DNA from: Barnesiella propionica | GTDB lineage: Bacteria; Bacteroidota; Bacteroidia; Bacteroidales; Barnesiellaceae | Assembly (NCBI RefSeq): GCF_025567045.1 | Contig: NZ_JAOQJK010000001.1 | Span: 124,001 to 188,000 of the forward strand | Length of the DNA: 64,000 nucleotides | Direction of reading: 5' to 3' | Shown here: positions 41,721-49,294 of the stretch, piece after piece | Numbering within the stretch: position 1 is the first letter of the stretch | Layout: the number at the start of each line of letters is the position of its first letter | Notes under the pieces: model-generated | What the model was told of the DNA's origin: nothing | The model's database searches: none | The model's input: only the letters and a program-made list of their open reading frames with translations | Made by a program: the position numbers and the translations under genes

Positions 41721-42644
41721 ATGACCATACAACAATTTGAATACATCGTGGCAGTAAACCGTTACCGCCATTTTGTAAAAGCCGCAGAAGAATGCCGAGT
41801 CACTCAACCGACTTTAAGCACCATGATACAAAAAATGGAGGATGAGCTCAACGTAAAAATATTCGACCGGAATAAACATCCGGTGGAACCTACCGAAATG
41901 GGAATGAGAATAATCCGGCAGGCCGAAACTGCTTTACATGAAATCCGCCGGATACAAGAAATGGTACATTCGGAAAAAGAACTTATTTCGGGTAACATAC
42001 GTATAGGAATCATCCCCACCATAGCCCCCTATCTCATACCGCCTTTTATCTCTGCATTCCGGAAAGACTTCCCTGCTGTAACGCTGTCCATATCGGAAAT
42101 GAAAACGAACAATATCATTTACAATTTACGGAGTTCTCTATTGGATATGGCTATTGTCTCTACCCCTATAGAGCAACCCGATTTCCTTGAAATTCCGTTA
42201 TATTACGAACGTTTCGTCGCCTATTACTCTCCCGACGAGCCTCAAAAGGATATCCAGCTAAACGCGCAGAATATGCCCTTGGAGCATCTTTGGGTATTAC
42301 AGGAAGGACATTGTTTCCGGAAACAGATATTCAACTTCTGTGACAAAGCCTCTACCCATAATATGACTTATGAGGCGGGCAGTATAGATACTTTAATAAA
42401 GATAGTGGACAACAACGGCGGGTATACCGTTATTCCCGAACTCCACCTGCCGCTTCTTTCACCGGAACAAAAGAAAAACATCCGGGAAATTTCTTCACCG
42501 CCTGCGGTAAGGGAAATTTCCATTATCATACGTAACGACTATATTAAAGAACGTATAATAAACGCCGTTGCCGACACGATCAAAAAGATCATTCCCGAAC
42601 CGATGCTGAACGAACATTTGAAAAAATTCTCAATCAAATTATAA
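41721..42644 (+). CDS. oxyR: OxyR peroxide-sensing LysR-type regulator
   Basis: A 307-residue LysR-family regulator. The N-terminal winged helix (1-60, FVKAAEECRVTQPTLSTMIQKMEDEL) is followed by the linker helix and the substrate-binding-like domain. The redox pair is intact: LQEGHCFRKQIFNFC gives Cys198 and Cys207, the same nine-residue spacing as Cys199/Cys208 of Escherichia coli OxyR, which form a disulfide on peroxide exposure. GSIDTLIKIVDNNGGYTVIPEL also matches OxyR. It is divergent from the peroxiredoxin-thioredoxin operon with nearly overlapping promoter elements, so it most likely activates that operon and controls itself. The gene is followed by a convergent PEBP gene 20 bases away. 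Confidence 0.93.
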   Translation: MTIQQFEYIVAVNRYRHFVKAAEECRVTQPTLSTMIQKMEDELNVKIFDRNKHPVEPTEMGMRIIRQAETALHEIRRIQEMVHSEKELISGNIRIGIIPTIAPYLIPPFISAFRKDFPAVTLSISEMKTNNIIYNLRSSLLDMAIVSTPIEQPDFLEIPLYYERFVAYYSPDEPQKDIQLNAQNMPLEHLWVLQEGHCFRKQIFNFCDKASTHNMTYEAGSIDTLIKIVDNNGGYTVIPELHLPLLSPEQKKNIREISSPPAVREISIIIRNDYIKERIINAVADTIKKIIPEPMLNEHLKKFSIKL

Positions 42645-42664
42645 TTATCCGTCCGCACGAATAA

Positions 42665-43162
42665 CTATCGTTGGTAGTACATCACCAAGGAAGTTTTTTG
42701 CAGGAGATGCTCATTAATCTGGAACCCTACCTTTGCAGGATTACTGTTTTCACACAGGTCCAAATGTTCTGTACGTAAAGCATATAGGGTTATCATATAT
42801 TCATGAATACCGTCCCCCACGGGAGGACAAGGTCCGCTATAACCATGAAGGCCGAAATCGTTCAGGCTCTGAACTGCACCTCCGGGCATCAATCCCGATA
42901 AAGGATCACCCGCATTGCCGGCAAGCTCCGTAACCGACGACGGAATATTAAAAACCACCCAATGCCACCATCCGCTACCCGTAGGTGCATCTTTATCGTA
43001 AAGAGTCAAAGCAAAACTCTTTGTTCCCTTCGGTGCATCCGACCAGATTAAATGAGGTGAAATATTTCCGCCACCACACTCTTCACTATTAAACACCTGG
43101 ATTCTCCTTACCTGTCCCTTTACATCCGGACTTGTTAATGTAAAATTACTTTCTCCGTTCAT
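42665..43162 (-). CDS. YbhB/YbcL-type PEBP-family protein
   Basis: A 165-residue cytoplasmic protein of the phosphatidylethanolamine-binding/Raf-kinase-inhibitor-like family. The ligand-pocket motifs are present: SPHLIWSDAPKGTKSFALTLYDKDAPTG, GWWHWVVFNIP and GYSGPCPPVGDGIHEYMITLYAL (the last is the family hallmark). Bacterial members (YbhB, YbcL) have no settled function; they may bind small anionic ligands. It is convergent with oxyR and lies 87 bases from the MFS exporter on the same strand, so it may be co-transcribed with it. Confidence 0.9.
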   Translation of the reverse strand: MNGESNFTLTSPDVKGQVRRIQVFNSEECGGGNISPHLIWSDAPKGTKSFALTLYDKDAPTGSGWWHWVVFNIPSSVTELAGNAGDPLSGLMPGGAVQSLNDFGLHGYSGPCPPVGDGIHEYMITLYALRTEHLDLCENSNPAKVGFQINEHLLQKTSLVMYYQR

Positions 43163-43249
43163 TCCATATCTTATTTAATTTATAAGATTAAAACAAGCAG
43201 ATTCATTTTAAGGTTTATCCAATACGTCAATACGAGTTTAAAGGATCTT

Positions 43250-44647
43250 TTAATCCCTTTTAAGGGGCATGCGCCGGGAAAGTCGCAAGCAGCTAACGAC
43301 TCCTGCTATCACAGAGAAAAAAAGTGCTGCCAGTAAACAAACCCGTGTACTCTGCGCATGAGGTATATAACTGAACAATATCGCTACAAGGGAAGCACCT
43401 AATGTCTGACCAAGCAGGCGTGCCGTACCCAGCATACCGCTGGCTCCTCCGCTACGGGAAGGGGGTGCAGAAGAAATAATTGTACTGTTGTTCGGAGTCT
43501 GAAACAAACCGAACCCCACACCGCATACTGCCATGCGCCATATTATATCCATATTGGAAGGCGCTTCGGAAAGTGCATATAATAAATACAGGCCTGTTGC
43601 CAATATAAACATTCCTATTCCTCCCAAAAGTCCTGCGTGGATACGCTCTACCAGATAACCGGCGGCCGGAGCAGCAAAAAGTATCGCGACCGGCCACGGA
43701 GTAATAAGAAGCCCCGTCTCTATTTCATTTCTGCCAAGAGAATCCTGAAAGAAAAAAGGGAGAGATATCAAAGCAAGCATTTGAGCCGTAAACGAACAAA
43801 CAGAGGTAACTACCGATAAAGAAAAGATAGGTATTTTCATAAGATCAACCGGCAGCAAAGGATTCTCTTTATGAAGCTGATCCCGGATATACCACGTAGC
43901 GACAACAACAAGCAACATCAATAAAATAGCCAGTAACCACGGACTTTCATGATGGGCAAATCCCTCTATCGAATAGATAAGCAAGCCGAAAGTCAAAGCA
44001 TTGGCGACTGCCGCTTTCTTATCGAATCTACGGTCTCTGCGCATCTCCCGTTTCGGCAAGAACAATGCTCCCATAATAAGAGCCGCGGCACCCATCGGTA
44101 AATTCATGGCAAACAACCAGTGCCAATCGGCAATGGCAAGGACAGCTCCGGCGACAGTAGGCCCAGCTACAGCAGAAACGGCAACGACCATAGCATTAAT
44201 GGCGAGCCCGCGTCCTAAATATTTTGCCGGATAAATAGTTCTTAACTGGGCGGCATTCACTCCCGTGATAGCAGCAGCACCCAATCCTTGAAGAGCCCGG
44301 GCTCCTACCAACATCCAAAATGAATCGGAAAGAGCACAAACGAGAGAAGTAATACAAAAAAGCCCTACCCCCGAAAGATATACCCTACGATAGCCATAAA
44401 TATCTCCTAAGGAAGAAAAAGACAGTAAAGAAACAATCAACGCTAACAGGTAAGCGTTCATGATCCAGATCGTAAGGGATGGAGTCGTTCCGAAATCCTT
44501 TGAAAAAGTAGGAAGAACCACGTTGGCAATACTGGCATCAAGAACCGACATCATAAGAGTAATAGAAATTGCCAGAACCGCCCATATCCTTCGGGGCATA
44601 GGAAGGCCGTCAGCCTTTTTCTCACACGTCATTACCTCAACTGTCAT
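43250..44647 (-). CDS. DHA2-type MFS drug exporter (14 TMS)
   Basis: A 465-residue inner membrane proton antiporter with about 14 predicted helices, as usual for the DHA2 family (EmrB/QacA group). Motif D1 is VLDASIANVVLPTF; motif A is GDIYGYRRVYL; motif C-like glycines occur in AVAGPTVAGAVLAIADWHWLFAMNLPMG. The last half has the PNNSTIISSAPPSRSGGASGMLGTARLLGQTLGA loop typical of the family. It probably exports drugs or dyes, but no substrate can be assigned. A TAnnTTTG-type box lies just upstream. Arg/Lys-rich ends are cytoplasmic. No EmrA-type membrane fusion protein or TetR regulator is adjacent. Confidence 0.9.
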   Translation of the reverse strand: MTVEVMTCEKKADGLPMPRRIWAVLAISITLMMSVLDASIANVVLPTFSKDFGTTPSLTIWIMNAYLLALIVSLLSFSSLGDIYGYRRVYLSGVGLFCITSLVCALSDSFWMLVGARALQGLGAAAITGVNAAQLRTIYPAKYLGRGLAINAMVVAVSAVAGPTVAGAVLAIADWHWLFAMNLPMGAAALIMGALFLPKREMRRDRRFDKKAAVANALTFGLLIYSIEGFAHHESPWLLAILLMLLVVVATWYIRDQLHKENPLLPVDLMKIPIFSLSVVTSVCSFTAQMLALISLPFFFQDSLGRNEIETGLLITPWPVAILFAAPAAGYLVERIHAGLLGGIGMFILATGLYLLYALSEAPSNMDIIWRMAVCGVGFGLFQTPNNSTIISSAPPSRSGGASGMLGTARLLGQTLGASLVAILFSYIPHAQSTRVCLLAALFFSVIAGVVSCLRLSRRMPLKRD

Positions 44648-44664
44648 CTGTATTTTTTATGGAA

Positions 44665-44672
44665 CAAAAGTA
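44665..44672 (-). promoter_or_regulatory. -7 box of the MFS exporter gene
   Basis: The minus strand reads TACTTTTG, a match to TAnnTTTG about 18 bases 5' of the ATG. No clear -33 element. Confidence 0.35.
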
Positions 44673-44812
44673 CTCAATCTGATAAAGCCGTGATTATCCT
44701 TTTTAACGAAATTACTATCTTTTATATTTAATAAATAACAAGTACAGAATTATGTATAGAATTTTAGATTTTCTTTTAATAGATATTACAGAGTATTTAA
44801 TGACGGTTAACC

Positions 44813-44842
44813 TTGTTATTTCTTAACTAATTGCTATTTTTG
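44813..44842 (+). promoter_or_regulatory. Orphan promoter ahead of a hairpin
   Basis: TTG (44813-44815), a 19-base spacer and TATTTTTG (44835-44842) fit the Bacteroides promoter consensus. No ORF follows for more than 300 bases; the next structure is the hairpin pair at 44936-45038. Confidence 0.4.
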
Positions 44843-44848
44843 TTCTTA

Positions 44849-45040
44849 TTATTAAAATTATTTTCATATATGATTATAATATAGCTCACAAACTTTGGAA
44901 TATATTCACCGAAGAAATACGGGCTTAAATAATTAAAATGTTCCCGGCAATACATTTTAAAGAACAGTAGCGAGATTGCCGGGAACATTTACAAAAGGCA
45001 TAAAACGTTTTTATTTCCGTTAAGAAATAAGGCGTTTTTC
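44849..45040 (+). ncRNA. Candidate small RNA
   Basis: A transcript from the orphan promoter would start near 44849. It would contain a perfect 16-bp stem, AAATGTTCCCGGCAAT (44936-44951) with its complement (44975-44990). It would end at a second hairpin (45002-45038: AAAACG/CGTTTT plus TTATTTC/GAAATAA) followed by T residues. There is no ORF with a plausible start in the segment. It is not a family I recognise, and the call rests only on promoter plus hairpins. Confidence 0.3.
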
Positions 45041-45183
45041 ATAGATTAGCCATTCAAGATTACTCATCTTTTTATACATTACAAATTTATACATTGATAA
45101 TCAATTATTTGTGACGTATTGTATGTATTTTGCTATCTGTCGGTTTCTAATTACACTATATTATCCTCCTTAGGAATCTAAAA

Positions 45184-45309
45184 ATGAAAAAACAAATCTT
45201 ACGAATCAGATTTGTTTCGGAATTCGAAACAAACCAAATCGAATTTTCGTTTTATAGAAAACATCCAATAATAATGCTTAAACATGATAAATCAAATACT
45301 AAACTCTGA
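45184..45309 (+). CDS. Possible 41-codon leader ORF overlapping the HTH gene start
   Basis: An ATG at 45184, 9 bases after an AGGA, opens a 41-codon frame (MKKQILRIRFVSEFETNQIE..) that ends with TGA at 45307-45309, overlapping the first 26 bases of the HTH regulator gene. The overlap would allow translational coupling or leader control. Inverted repeats lie inside its first half. The peptide resembles nothing I know, and the frame may be fortuitous. Confidence 0.25.
   Translation: MKKQILRIRFVSEFETNQIEFSFYRKHPIIMLKHDKSNTKL
45190..45233 (+). promoter_or_regulatory. Competing inverted repeats upstream of the HTH gene
   Basis: AAACAAATCT (45190-45199) is complementary to AGATTTGTTT (45208-45217). 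TTTGTTTCG (45211-45219) is also complementary to CGAAACAAA (45225-45233). The middle arm can pair with either side but not both. This may be an attenuator-like switch or a set of half-sites for a dimeric repressor, perhaps the HTH protein itself. Confidence 0.45.
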
Positions 45310-46246
45310 ACTTATCAATGCCATTAAAGAAAAAACACAGGAAAAAACAAATTTAGCCAACACTTTGATGGATATTTTACACTTGGGAAAAGAAGCAACT
45401 TACCGAAGGTTGCGCGGTGAAGTCCCGTTCACTTTAAGTGAAGCCATCACTATCTCCCACGCCATGGGTATTTCGATTGACAAAATAGCAGGTTCATATA
45501 TCAATACGAACGCATTTTTCAATTTGAACATGGTCAGTTCTGAAAATCCATCAGAAACTTATTATGCTATTATCAACAAACACGTCGAGATTTTCTCTTT
45601 GCTGATAAATGACCCGGCTTCGGAATTAGGAGCTTCATCCAATATTATTCCACAAACTCTCTATTTCCGATATTACGAACTTTCGAAATTCCATCTGTTT
45701 AAATGGATATACCAACACGAAAAAGTAAATTTCTGCAAACGCTACGAAGATTTCGAACTTTCTCCTAAATTATTACAATGCCAGAAAGATTTTGTAGAAA
45801 TGTCCCAATTACTTCATAAATCTTATTATATATGGGACAGAGAAATATTCCGGCATCTGATTAACGATATAAAATATTTTTCCAGTATTCATCTCATATC
45901 GGAAGAAAGCGTCCGGGCTCTGAAGAAAGATTTTTTACAATTGTTGAACGAAGCGGAACACATTGCTACGACAGGACAATTCTCCACGGGAAAAGAAATA
46001 CAGCTATATATCGCCAACACAAATTTTGAGGCGACTTACAGCTATGTAAAAAGTACCGACTTTCATTTAAGCATGATAAGAGTATTCTCTATAAATTCGA
46101 TCACAAGTAAAGACGATATGATATTCGGCAAGCTGAAAGAATGGATACAATCTTTGAAAAAATATTCTATTCTTATTTCCCAAAGCGGAGAAATACAGCG
46201 TATCGAATTCTTCAAAGAACAAAGAAAACTGGTCGAGAACCTATAA
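45284..46246 (+). CDS. HTH transcriptional regulator of unknown target
   Basis: A 320-residue cytoplasmic protein. An N-terminal helix-turn-helix of the lambda-repressor-like type (about 25-68: LHLGKEATYRRLRGEVPFTLSEAITISHAMGIS) is followed by an alpha-helical C-terminal region of about 240 residues without a ligand-binding domain I can name. Such HTH proteins with long helical C-termini occur in Bacteroidota; their roles are mostly unknown. It lies 103 bases upstream of the YjdJ/YjdI-like pair on the same strand. Inverted repeats directly upstream of its start suggest autoregulation. The start ATG at 45284 overlaps a possible short leader ORF. Confidence 0.75.
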   Translation: MINQILNSELINAIKEKTQEKTNLANTLMDILHLGKEATYRRLRGEVPFTLSEAITISHAMGISIDKIAGSYINTNAFFNLNMVSSENPSETYYAIINKHVEIFSLLINDPASELGASSNIIPQTLYFRYYELSKFHLFKWIYQHEKVNFCKRYEDFELSPKLLQCQKDFVEMSQLLHKSYYIWDREIFRHLINDIKYFSSIHLISEESVRALKKDFLQLLNEAEHIATTGQFSTGKEIQLYIANTNFEATYSYVKSTDFHLSMIRVFSINSITSKDDMIFGKLKEWIQSLKKYSILISQSGEIQRIEFFKEQRKLVENL

Positions 46247-46349
46247 TTACAATAGTCTCTACAAACCAAATTAAAAAGAATTCGGCATAAACAGTATCGA
46301 TAAGTTAATTGTTTTACAAAAACAAAATAAACGATTTAAATATAAAAAC

Positions 46350-46649
46350 ATGGAAGCTTACAAATTAACCGATAATAAAGATAAAAAACAATATGAATTT
46401 CATATAGAAGGTTTCACCCCGAAAATAGAATACATAAAAAACAATAACGGAGAAATATATCTTACCCATACCGAAGTTCCCGATCAACTAGGAGGTCGCG
46501 GTATAGGCAGCGAACTGGTAAAACAAGTGCTGGAAAACATCGAAAAGCAAGGATTGCGGCTGGTTCCACTCTGTCCTTTCGTAGCCGGTTATATACAAAA
46601 GCATCCCGAATGGAAGCGCATCGTTATGAGAGGGATTAAGATAGATTAA
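46350..46649 (+). CDS. Small GNAT-fold N-acetyltransferase (YjdJ-type)
   Basis: A 99-residue single-domain protein of the short GCN5-related N-acetyltransferase type (Acetyltransf_CG, YjdJ-like). The acetyl-CoA-binding segment is EVPDQLGGRGIGSELVKQVLENIEKQGLRLVPLCPFVAGYIQKHPEW, where QLGGRGIG is the pyrophosphate loop and the C-x-F-x-x-x-Y-I-x-x-H-P motif is the conserved end. Its substrate is unknown. It is followed after 6 bases by an iron-sulfur protein gene, the same pairing as yjdJ-yjdI in Escherichia coli. Confidence 0.88.
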   Translation: MEAYKLTDNKDKKQYEFHIEGFTPKIEYIKNNNGEIYLTHTEVPDQLGGRGIGSELVKQVLENIEKQGLRLVPLCPFVAGYIQKHPEWKRIVMRGIKID

Positions 46650-46655
46650 ATCAAA

Positions 46656-46871
46656 ATGAAAGATATTATTGAATATACAAACGAGGAAATAACGATTCTC
46701 TGGAAACCATCGTTATGCAAGCATACGGGTATATGTGTAAAAACATTGCCACAAGTCTATAATCCCCGCGAAAGACCGTGGATAAAAATGGATAATGCGA
46801 CGACCGAACAGTTAATCGGACAAATCAAAAAATGTCCCTCAGGTGCATTAAGCTACAAATTACTGAAATAA
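46656..46871 (+). CDS. YjdI-type divergent 4Fe-4S mono-cluster protein
   Basis: A 71-residue protein of the divergent 4Fe-4S mono-cluster domain family. The cysteines are in SLCKHTGICVKTLPQVY (two) and QIKKCPSGALSY (one), with a His in the first motif as possible additional ligand; RPWI is a conserved turn. It probably carries one iron-sulfur cluster and acts with the acetyltransferase-like partner encoded 6 bases upstream; the reaction is unknown. A strong hairpin follows the stop codon. Confidence 0.88.
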   Translation: MKDIIEYTNEEITILWKPSLCKHTGICVKTLPQVYNPRERPWIKMDNATTEQLIGQIKKCPSGALSYKLLK

Positions 46872-46903
46872 AATTACCAGGGGCTCATCCCCTTTCCCAA
46901 AAT

Positions 46904-46952
46904 ATTCACGGTTATATCTCCCATTGTACGATGGAAAGATATAACCGTGAAT
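46904..46952 (+). terminator. Bidirectional terminator between yjdI-like gene and mdh
   Basis: A perfect 16-bp stem: ATTCACGGTTATATCT (46904-46919) with its complement (46937-46952). GGATTTTC follows on plus and ATTTTGGG on minus. A small AGGGG/CCCCT stem (46879-46893) precedes it. It separates convergent genes. Confidence 0.65.
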
Positions 46953-46983
46953 GGATTTTCAGCCCAAAATAAATTTTAAACCT

Positions 46984-47985
46984 TTATTTAATATTGGGGT
47001 TCAGATCATGCCATTTATCAATCGGTGGAATTATACCCATCGCTATCACTTCATCCCTCAATTTACACAAATGGTTATAACTGTTTTCCAACTCTTTTTC
47101 TTCTTGCAATGTGCCTTCTACTTCCCGGTAATGTACTCCATCTTTCGTAATAGAGGTCTCCATGGCCATCATAATATGATTAAATTTTCCTGATGATACA
47201 TACACTCCGGCAGGCCAGCGGAACGGTGTTCCTCCCATAGCTGCCGCAATCATTTCGATAGAAAGATAAGCAGGACTCTGAAAAGAAGAACGTCCTCGCA
47301 AATCGATAATATGTTTGCCTCCCTGGATAACCCGTTGTTTTAAGTCATTCCAGTCTTTTTCAGACAACTTATCACTACCGATCAATTTGTCCAGAGCTAC
47401 TCCGTTCACATCCGTAGTAGAGGCAAATACGGCCATTTGTTCTCCATGCCCGCCATAAGTACGGCAATTCTTTATTTCAGAAGCCGGAACACGAAAATAC
47501 TTTACCAGTTCATTCTGCAACCGGGTGCTGTCCAAAGCTGCGAGAGTTGAAACCTGTGCCGGTTTCAATCCCGAATAAAGCAAGGTAATAAGACCTGTAA
47601 TATCCGCCGGATTAAATACGACTACTACATGTTTTACTTCAGGACAATATAAACGAATATCTTTCCCAAACTGTTCTGCTATCTGTGCATTTCCTTTCAG
47701 CAAATCTTCTCTTGTCATCCCTGCTTTTCGGGCGGCTCCACCGGACGATACAATATATCCGGCTCCCGTAAGTGCTTCTTTTATATCCGTAGAGTAAGTT
47801 ATGTTCACATTCTCAAACCCACATTGCAACAATTCTTCGGCCACTCCTTCCAGAGCCGGGCCATATGGGTCGTAAAGGCATACATTAGGCGTAAGTTTCA
47901 TCATCAAAGCGGTTTGTGCCATATTGGAACCTATCATTCCGGCTGCACCTACAATAGTTAATTTCTCATTTGTCAGGAATCCCAT
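46984..47985 (-). CDS. mdh: Malate dehydrogenase
   Basis: A 333-residue cytoplasmic NAD-dependent dehydrogenase interconverting malate and oxaloacetate in the reductive branch that leads to fumarate, succinate and propionate in Bacteroidales. The frame is open for 46 more codons upstream, but MGFLTNEKLTIVGAAGMIGSNMAQTA is the usual N-terminus, so the ATG at 47985 is chosen. The Rossmann loop is GAAGMIGSNMA; the segment ALDSTRLQNEL carries the substrate-binding Asp/Arg; YGGHGEQMAVFAS contains the catalytic His. A promoter-like box lies in the region covered by the longer frame, which supports this start. It is convergent with the yjdI-like gene, with a shared terminator between. Confidence 0.92.
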   Translation of the reverse strand: MGFLTNEKLTIVGAAGMIGSNMAQTALMMKLTPNVCLYDPYGPALEGVAEELLQCGFENVNITYSTDIKEALTGAGYIVSSGGAARKAGMTREDLLKGNAQIAEQFGKDIRLYCPEVKHVVVVFNPADITGLITLLYSGLKPAQVSTLAALDSTRLQNELVKYFRVPASEIKNCRTYGGHGEQMAVFASTTDVNGVALDKLIGSDKLSEKDWNDLKQRVIQGGKHIIDLRGRSSFQSPAYLSIEMIAAAMGGTPFRWPAGVYVSSGKFNHIMMAMETSITKDGVHYREVEGTLQEEKELENSYNHLCKLRDEVIAMGIIPPIDKWHDLNPNIK

Positions 47986-48033
47986 AATCATATTTTTTAG
48001 TAAATAAATAATCCTTGCCGTTTTCTCGTATAA

Positions 48034-48041
48034 CAAAAATA
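48034..48041 (-). promoter_or_regulatory. -7 box of mdh
   Basis: The minus strand reads TATTTTTG, matching TAnnTTTG, about 49 bases 5' of the chosen mdh start. The -33 element is weak. Confidence 0.4.
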
Positions 48042-48237
48042 AGTCATATTTTGATAACCTATTTATATAAAATTGTTCTCCGATATATCTATAAGTTATA
48101 ACAATCCCCAGCCTATTACCCATTGTAAAGCCAGAGGATCCGGTCTCATGCCTTTTTGTAAATACAAACCTGTTTAATTTTCTCCTTTCGTAAACGACAA
48201 CAATATATTTATGTAAATAAAAACCGGATACAATACA

Positions 48238-48269
48238 TTTCCAGCAATTGCCGAAAAAATATACCTTTG
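48238..48269 (+). promoter_or_regulatory. Promoter of the gene at 48300
   Basis: TTTC (48238-48241), a 20-base spacer and TACCTTTG (48262-48269) give a near-complete consensus; transcription starts near 48276. An in-frame TTG at 48267 lies inside the -7 box and so cannot be the start codon. Confidence 0.55.
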
Positions 48270-48299
48270 CTCCACTATAAACACAAGATTATATCAATT

Positions 48300-48923
48300 A
48301 TGAAATTATATCTTTCTCTCGCTCTTTTCTTATATTCCATGACCTGCGGATACTGCCAGGATATTTTTTCTGTAACTATAGAAAAAGCTGTAGAAAACCA
48401 GCTACATATATATCCGCATTCCACGCTCAAAGATATATATAAGAATTTCTTTCAGGACAAATTTGGTCCCGGGCATCTTTTACCAGATACTGCAATAGCC
48501 GGAAATTATCTCCGAAAAGAACTGGCTGCCATGACTTCCGATGAAAGCCCTCTATTGGAACTTACCGGATATCAGGGTAATTTTTACCGCATAAATTTAT
48601 CTGTGATTCAAAGTGGTTATATATCTTATGACAAATTTTTCGATTGTTTTATCCGTAGTATGGAAGGGCTCAAACAACCGGAAATACCGGAATGGAAAAA
48701 AGAATGGGAACAAATAGAAACGATAATATCGAAAAAATATAACTACCTGCCCGATTATGAGCAAGACAAAAAAGAAATTATCAACAACCTCGATTCCGGA
48801 GACTATATAGGACACCATAGCCGGCTGTTCGAACTTAATTATAAACCCCATTACAGGATCATAAGGCGGGATATTGCAGAACGAGAAATCATCCCTCTAT
48901 TGCCTCCAGCACTTGCGAAATGA
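48300..48923 (+). CDS. Secreted conserved protein of unknown function
   Basis: A 207-residue protein with a signal peptide (MKLYLSLALFLYSMTCGYCQD). The start is the ATG at 48300 because the upstream TTG lies within the promoter. The mature part is mostly helical with the patterns HIYPHSTLKDIYKNFFQDKFGPGHLLPDT, YQGNFYRINLSVI and HYRIIRRD. The FGPGHLL segment gives the impression of a conserved family found in gut bacteria, but I cannot name a function. It stands alone and is convergent with the DUF2007 gene 12 bases away. Confidence 0.75.
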   Translation: MKLYLSLALFLYSMTCGYCQDIFSVTIEKAVENQLHIYPHSTLKDIYKNFFQDKFGPGHLLPDTAIAGNYLRKELAAMTSDESPLLELTGYQGNFYRINLSVIQSGYISYDKFFDCFIRSMEGLKQPEIPEWKKEWEQIETIISKKYNYLPDYEQDKKEIINNLDSGDYIGHHSRLFELNYKPHYRIIRRDIAEREIIPLLPPALAK

Positions 48924-48935
48924 TTATCTATACAT

Positions 48936-49172
48936 TTATTTCAACGGTTCAACCGGTTTGCTGTTAAGGATTCTGTCTGCCAGTTCTACATCCTTCTCAA
49001 AAAGACTTAAACTTACCTGCCAAGTGGGAATATCGGTCATGGGTAATAAATTAGAAATATTCTCATTGGAAAGAAAACATGGAACACCGTTAGTTTCAAG
49101 TACTCCTTTCTCAATATTAGCGTCCACTGCCGAAGCGTACTTTTTGTAAACGACAATTTTATCTTCTTTCAT
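48936..49172 (-). CDS. DUF2007 putative signal-transducing protein
   Basis: A 78-residue cytoplasmic protein of the DUF2007 family (PII-like ferredoxin fold). It shows IVVYKKYASAVDANIEKGVLETNGVPCFL, where the Glu-x-Asn-Gly-Val/Ile-Pro turn is the family hallmark, and a C-terminal LFEKDVELADRIL helix. Members are called putative signal-transducing proteins because of the fold; ligands are not known. It has its own promoter-like box 26 bases upstream and is convergent with the gene at 48300. Confidence 0.85.
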   Translation of the reverse strand: MKEDKIVVYKKYASAVDANIEKGVLETNGVPCFLSNENISNLLPMTDIPTWQVSLSLFEKDVELADRILNSKPVEPLK

Positions 49173-49197
49173 AATCGTATGGTATTAATGATTTACA

Positions 49198-49205
49198 CAA
49201 ATATA
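49198..49205 (-). promoter_or_regulatory. -7 box of the DUF2007 gene
   Basis: The minus strand reads TATATTTG, matching TAnnTTTG; GTTG about 21 bases further upstream may serve as -33. The leader is about 19 bases. Confidence 0.45.
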
Positions 49206-49294
49206 TAAAAACTAAATGGTAATTCCCAACAGATTACTATTTTTGTTTAACAATTAATCCTTAAAAAATATTTATAACACATTAATAATAATAC

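Larger units (their letters stand above)
44648..45283. other. Divergent intergenic region with hairpins
   Basis: The 636 bases between the MFS exporter and the HTH regulator carry a promoter for each direction, a perfect 16-bp hairpin at 44936-44990, a second hairpin with T-run at 45002-45038, and competing inverted repeats at 45190-45233. These are listed separately. The rest is AT-rich without recognisable content. Confidence 0.6.

Noticed and set aside
44936..44990. Long perfect hairpin as an insertion-sequence end or REP element
   Set aside because: No transposase remnant, no target duplication and no second copy of the stem seen in the window.
47986..48123. Malate dehydrogenase with a 46-residue N-terminal extension
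   Set aside because: The extension is not found in known Mdh proteins, and a -7 box lies inside it (48034-48041).
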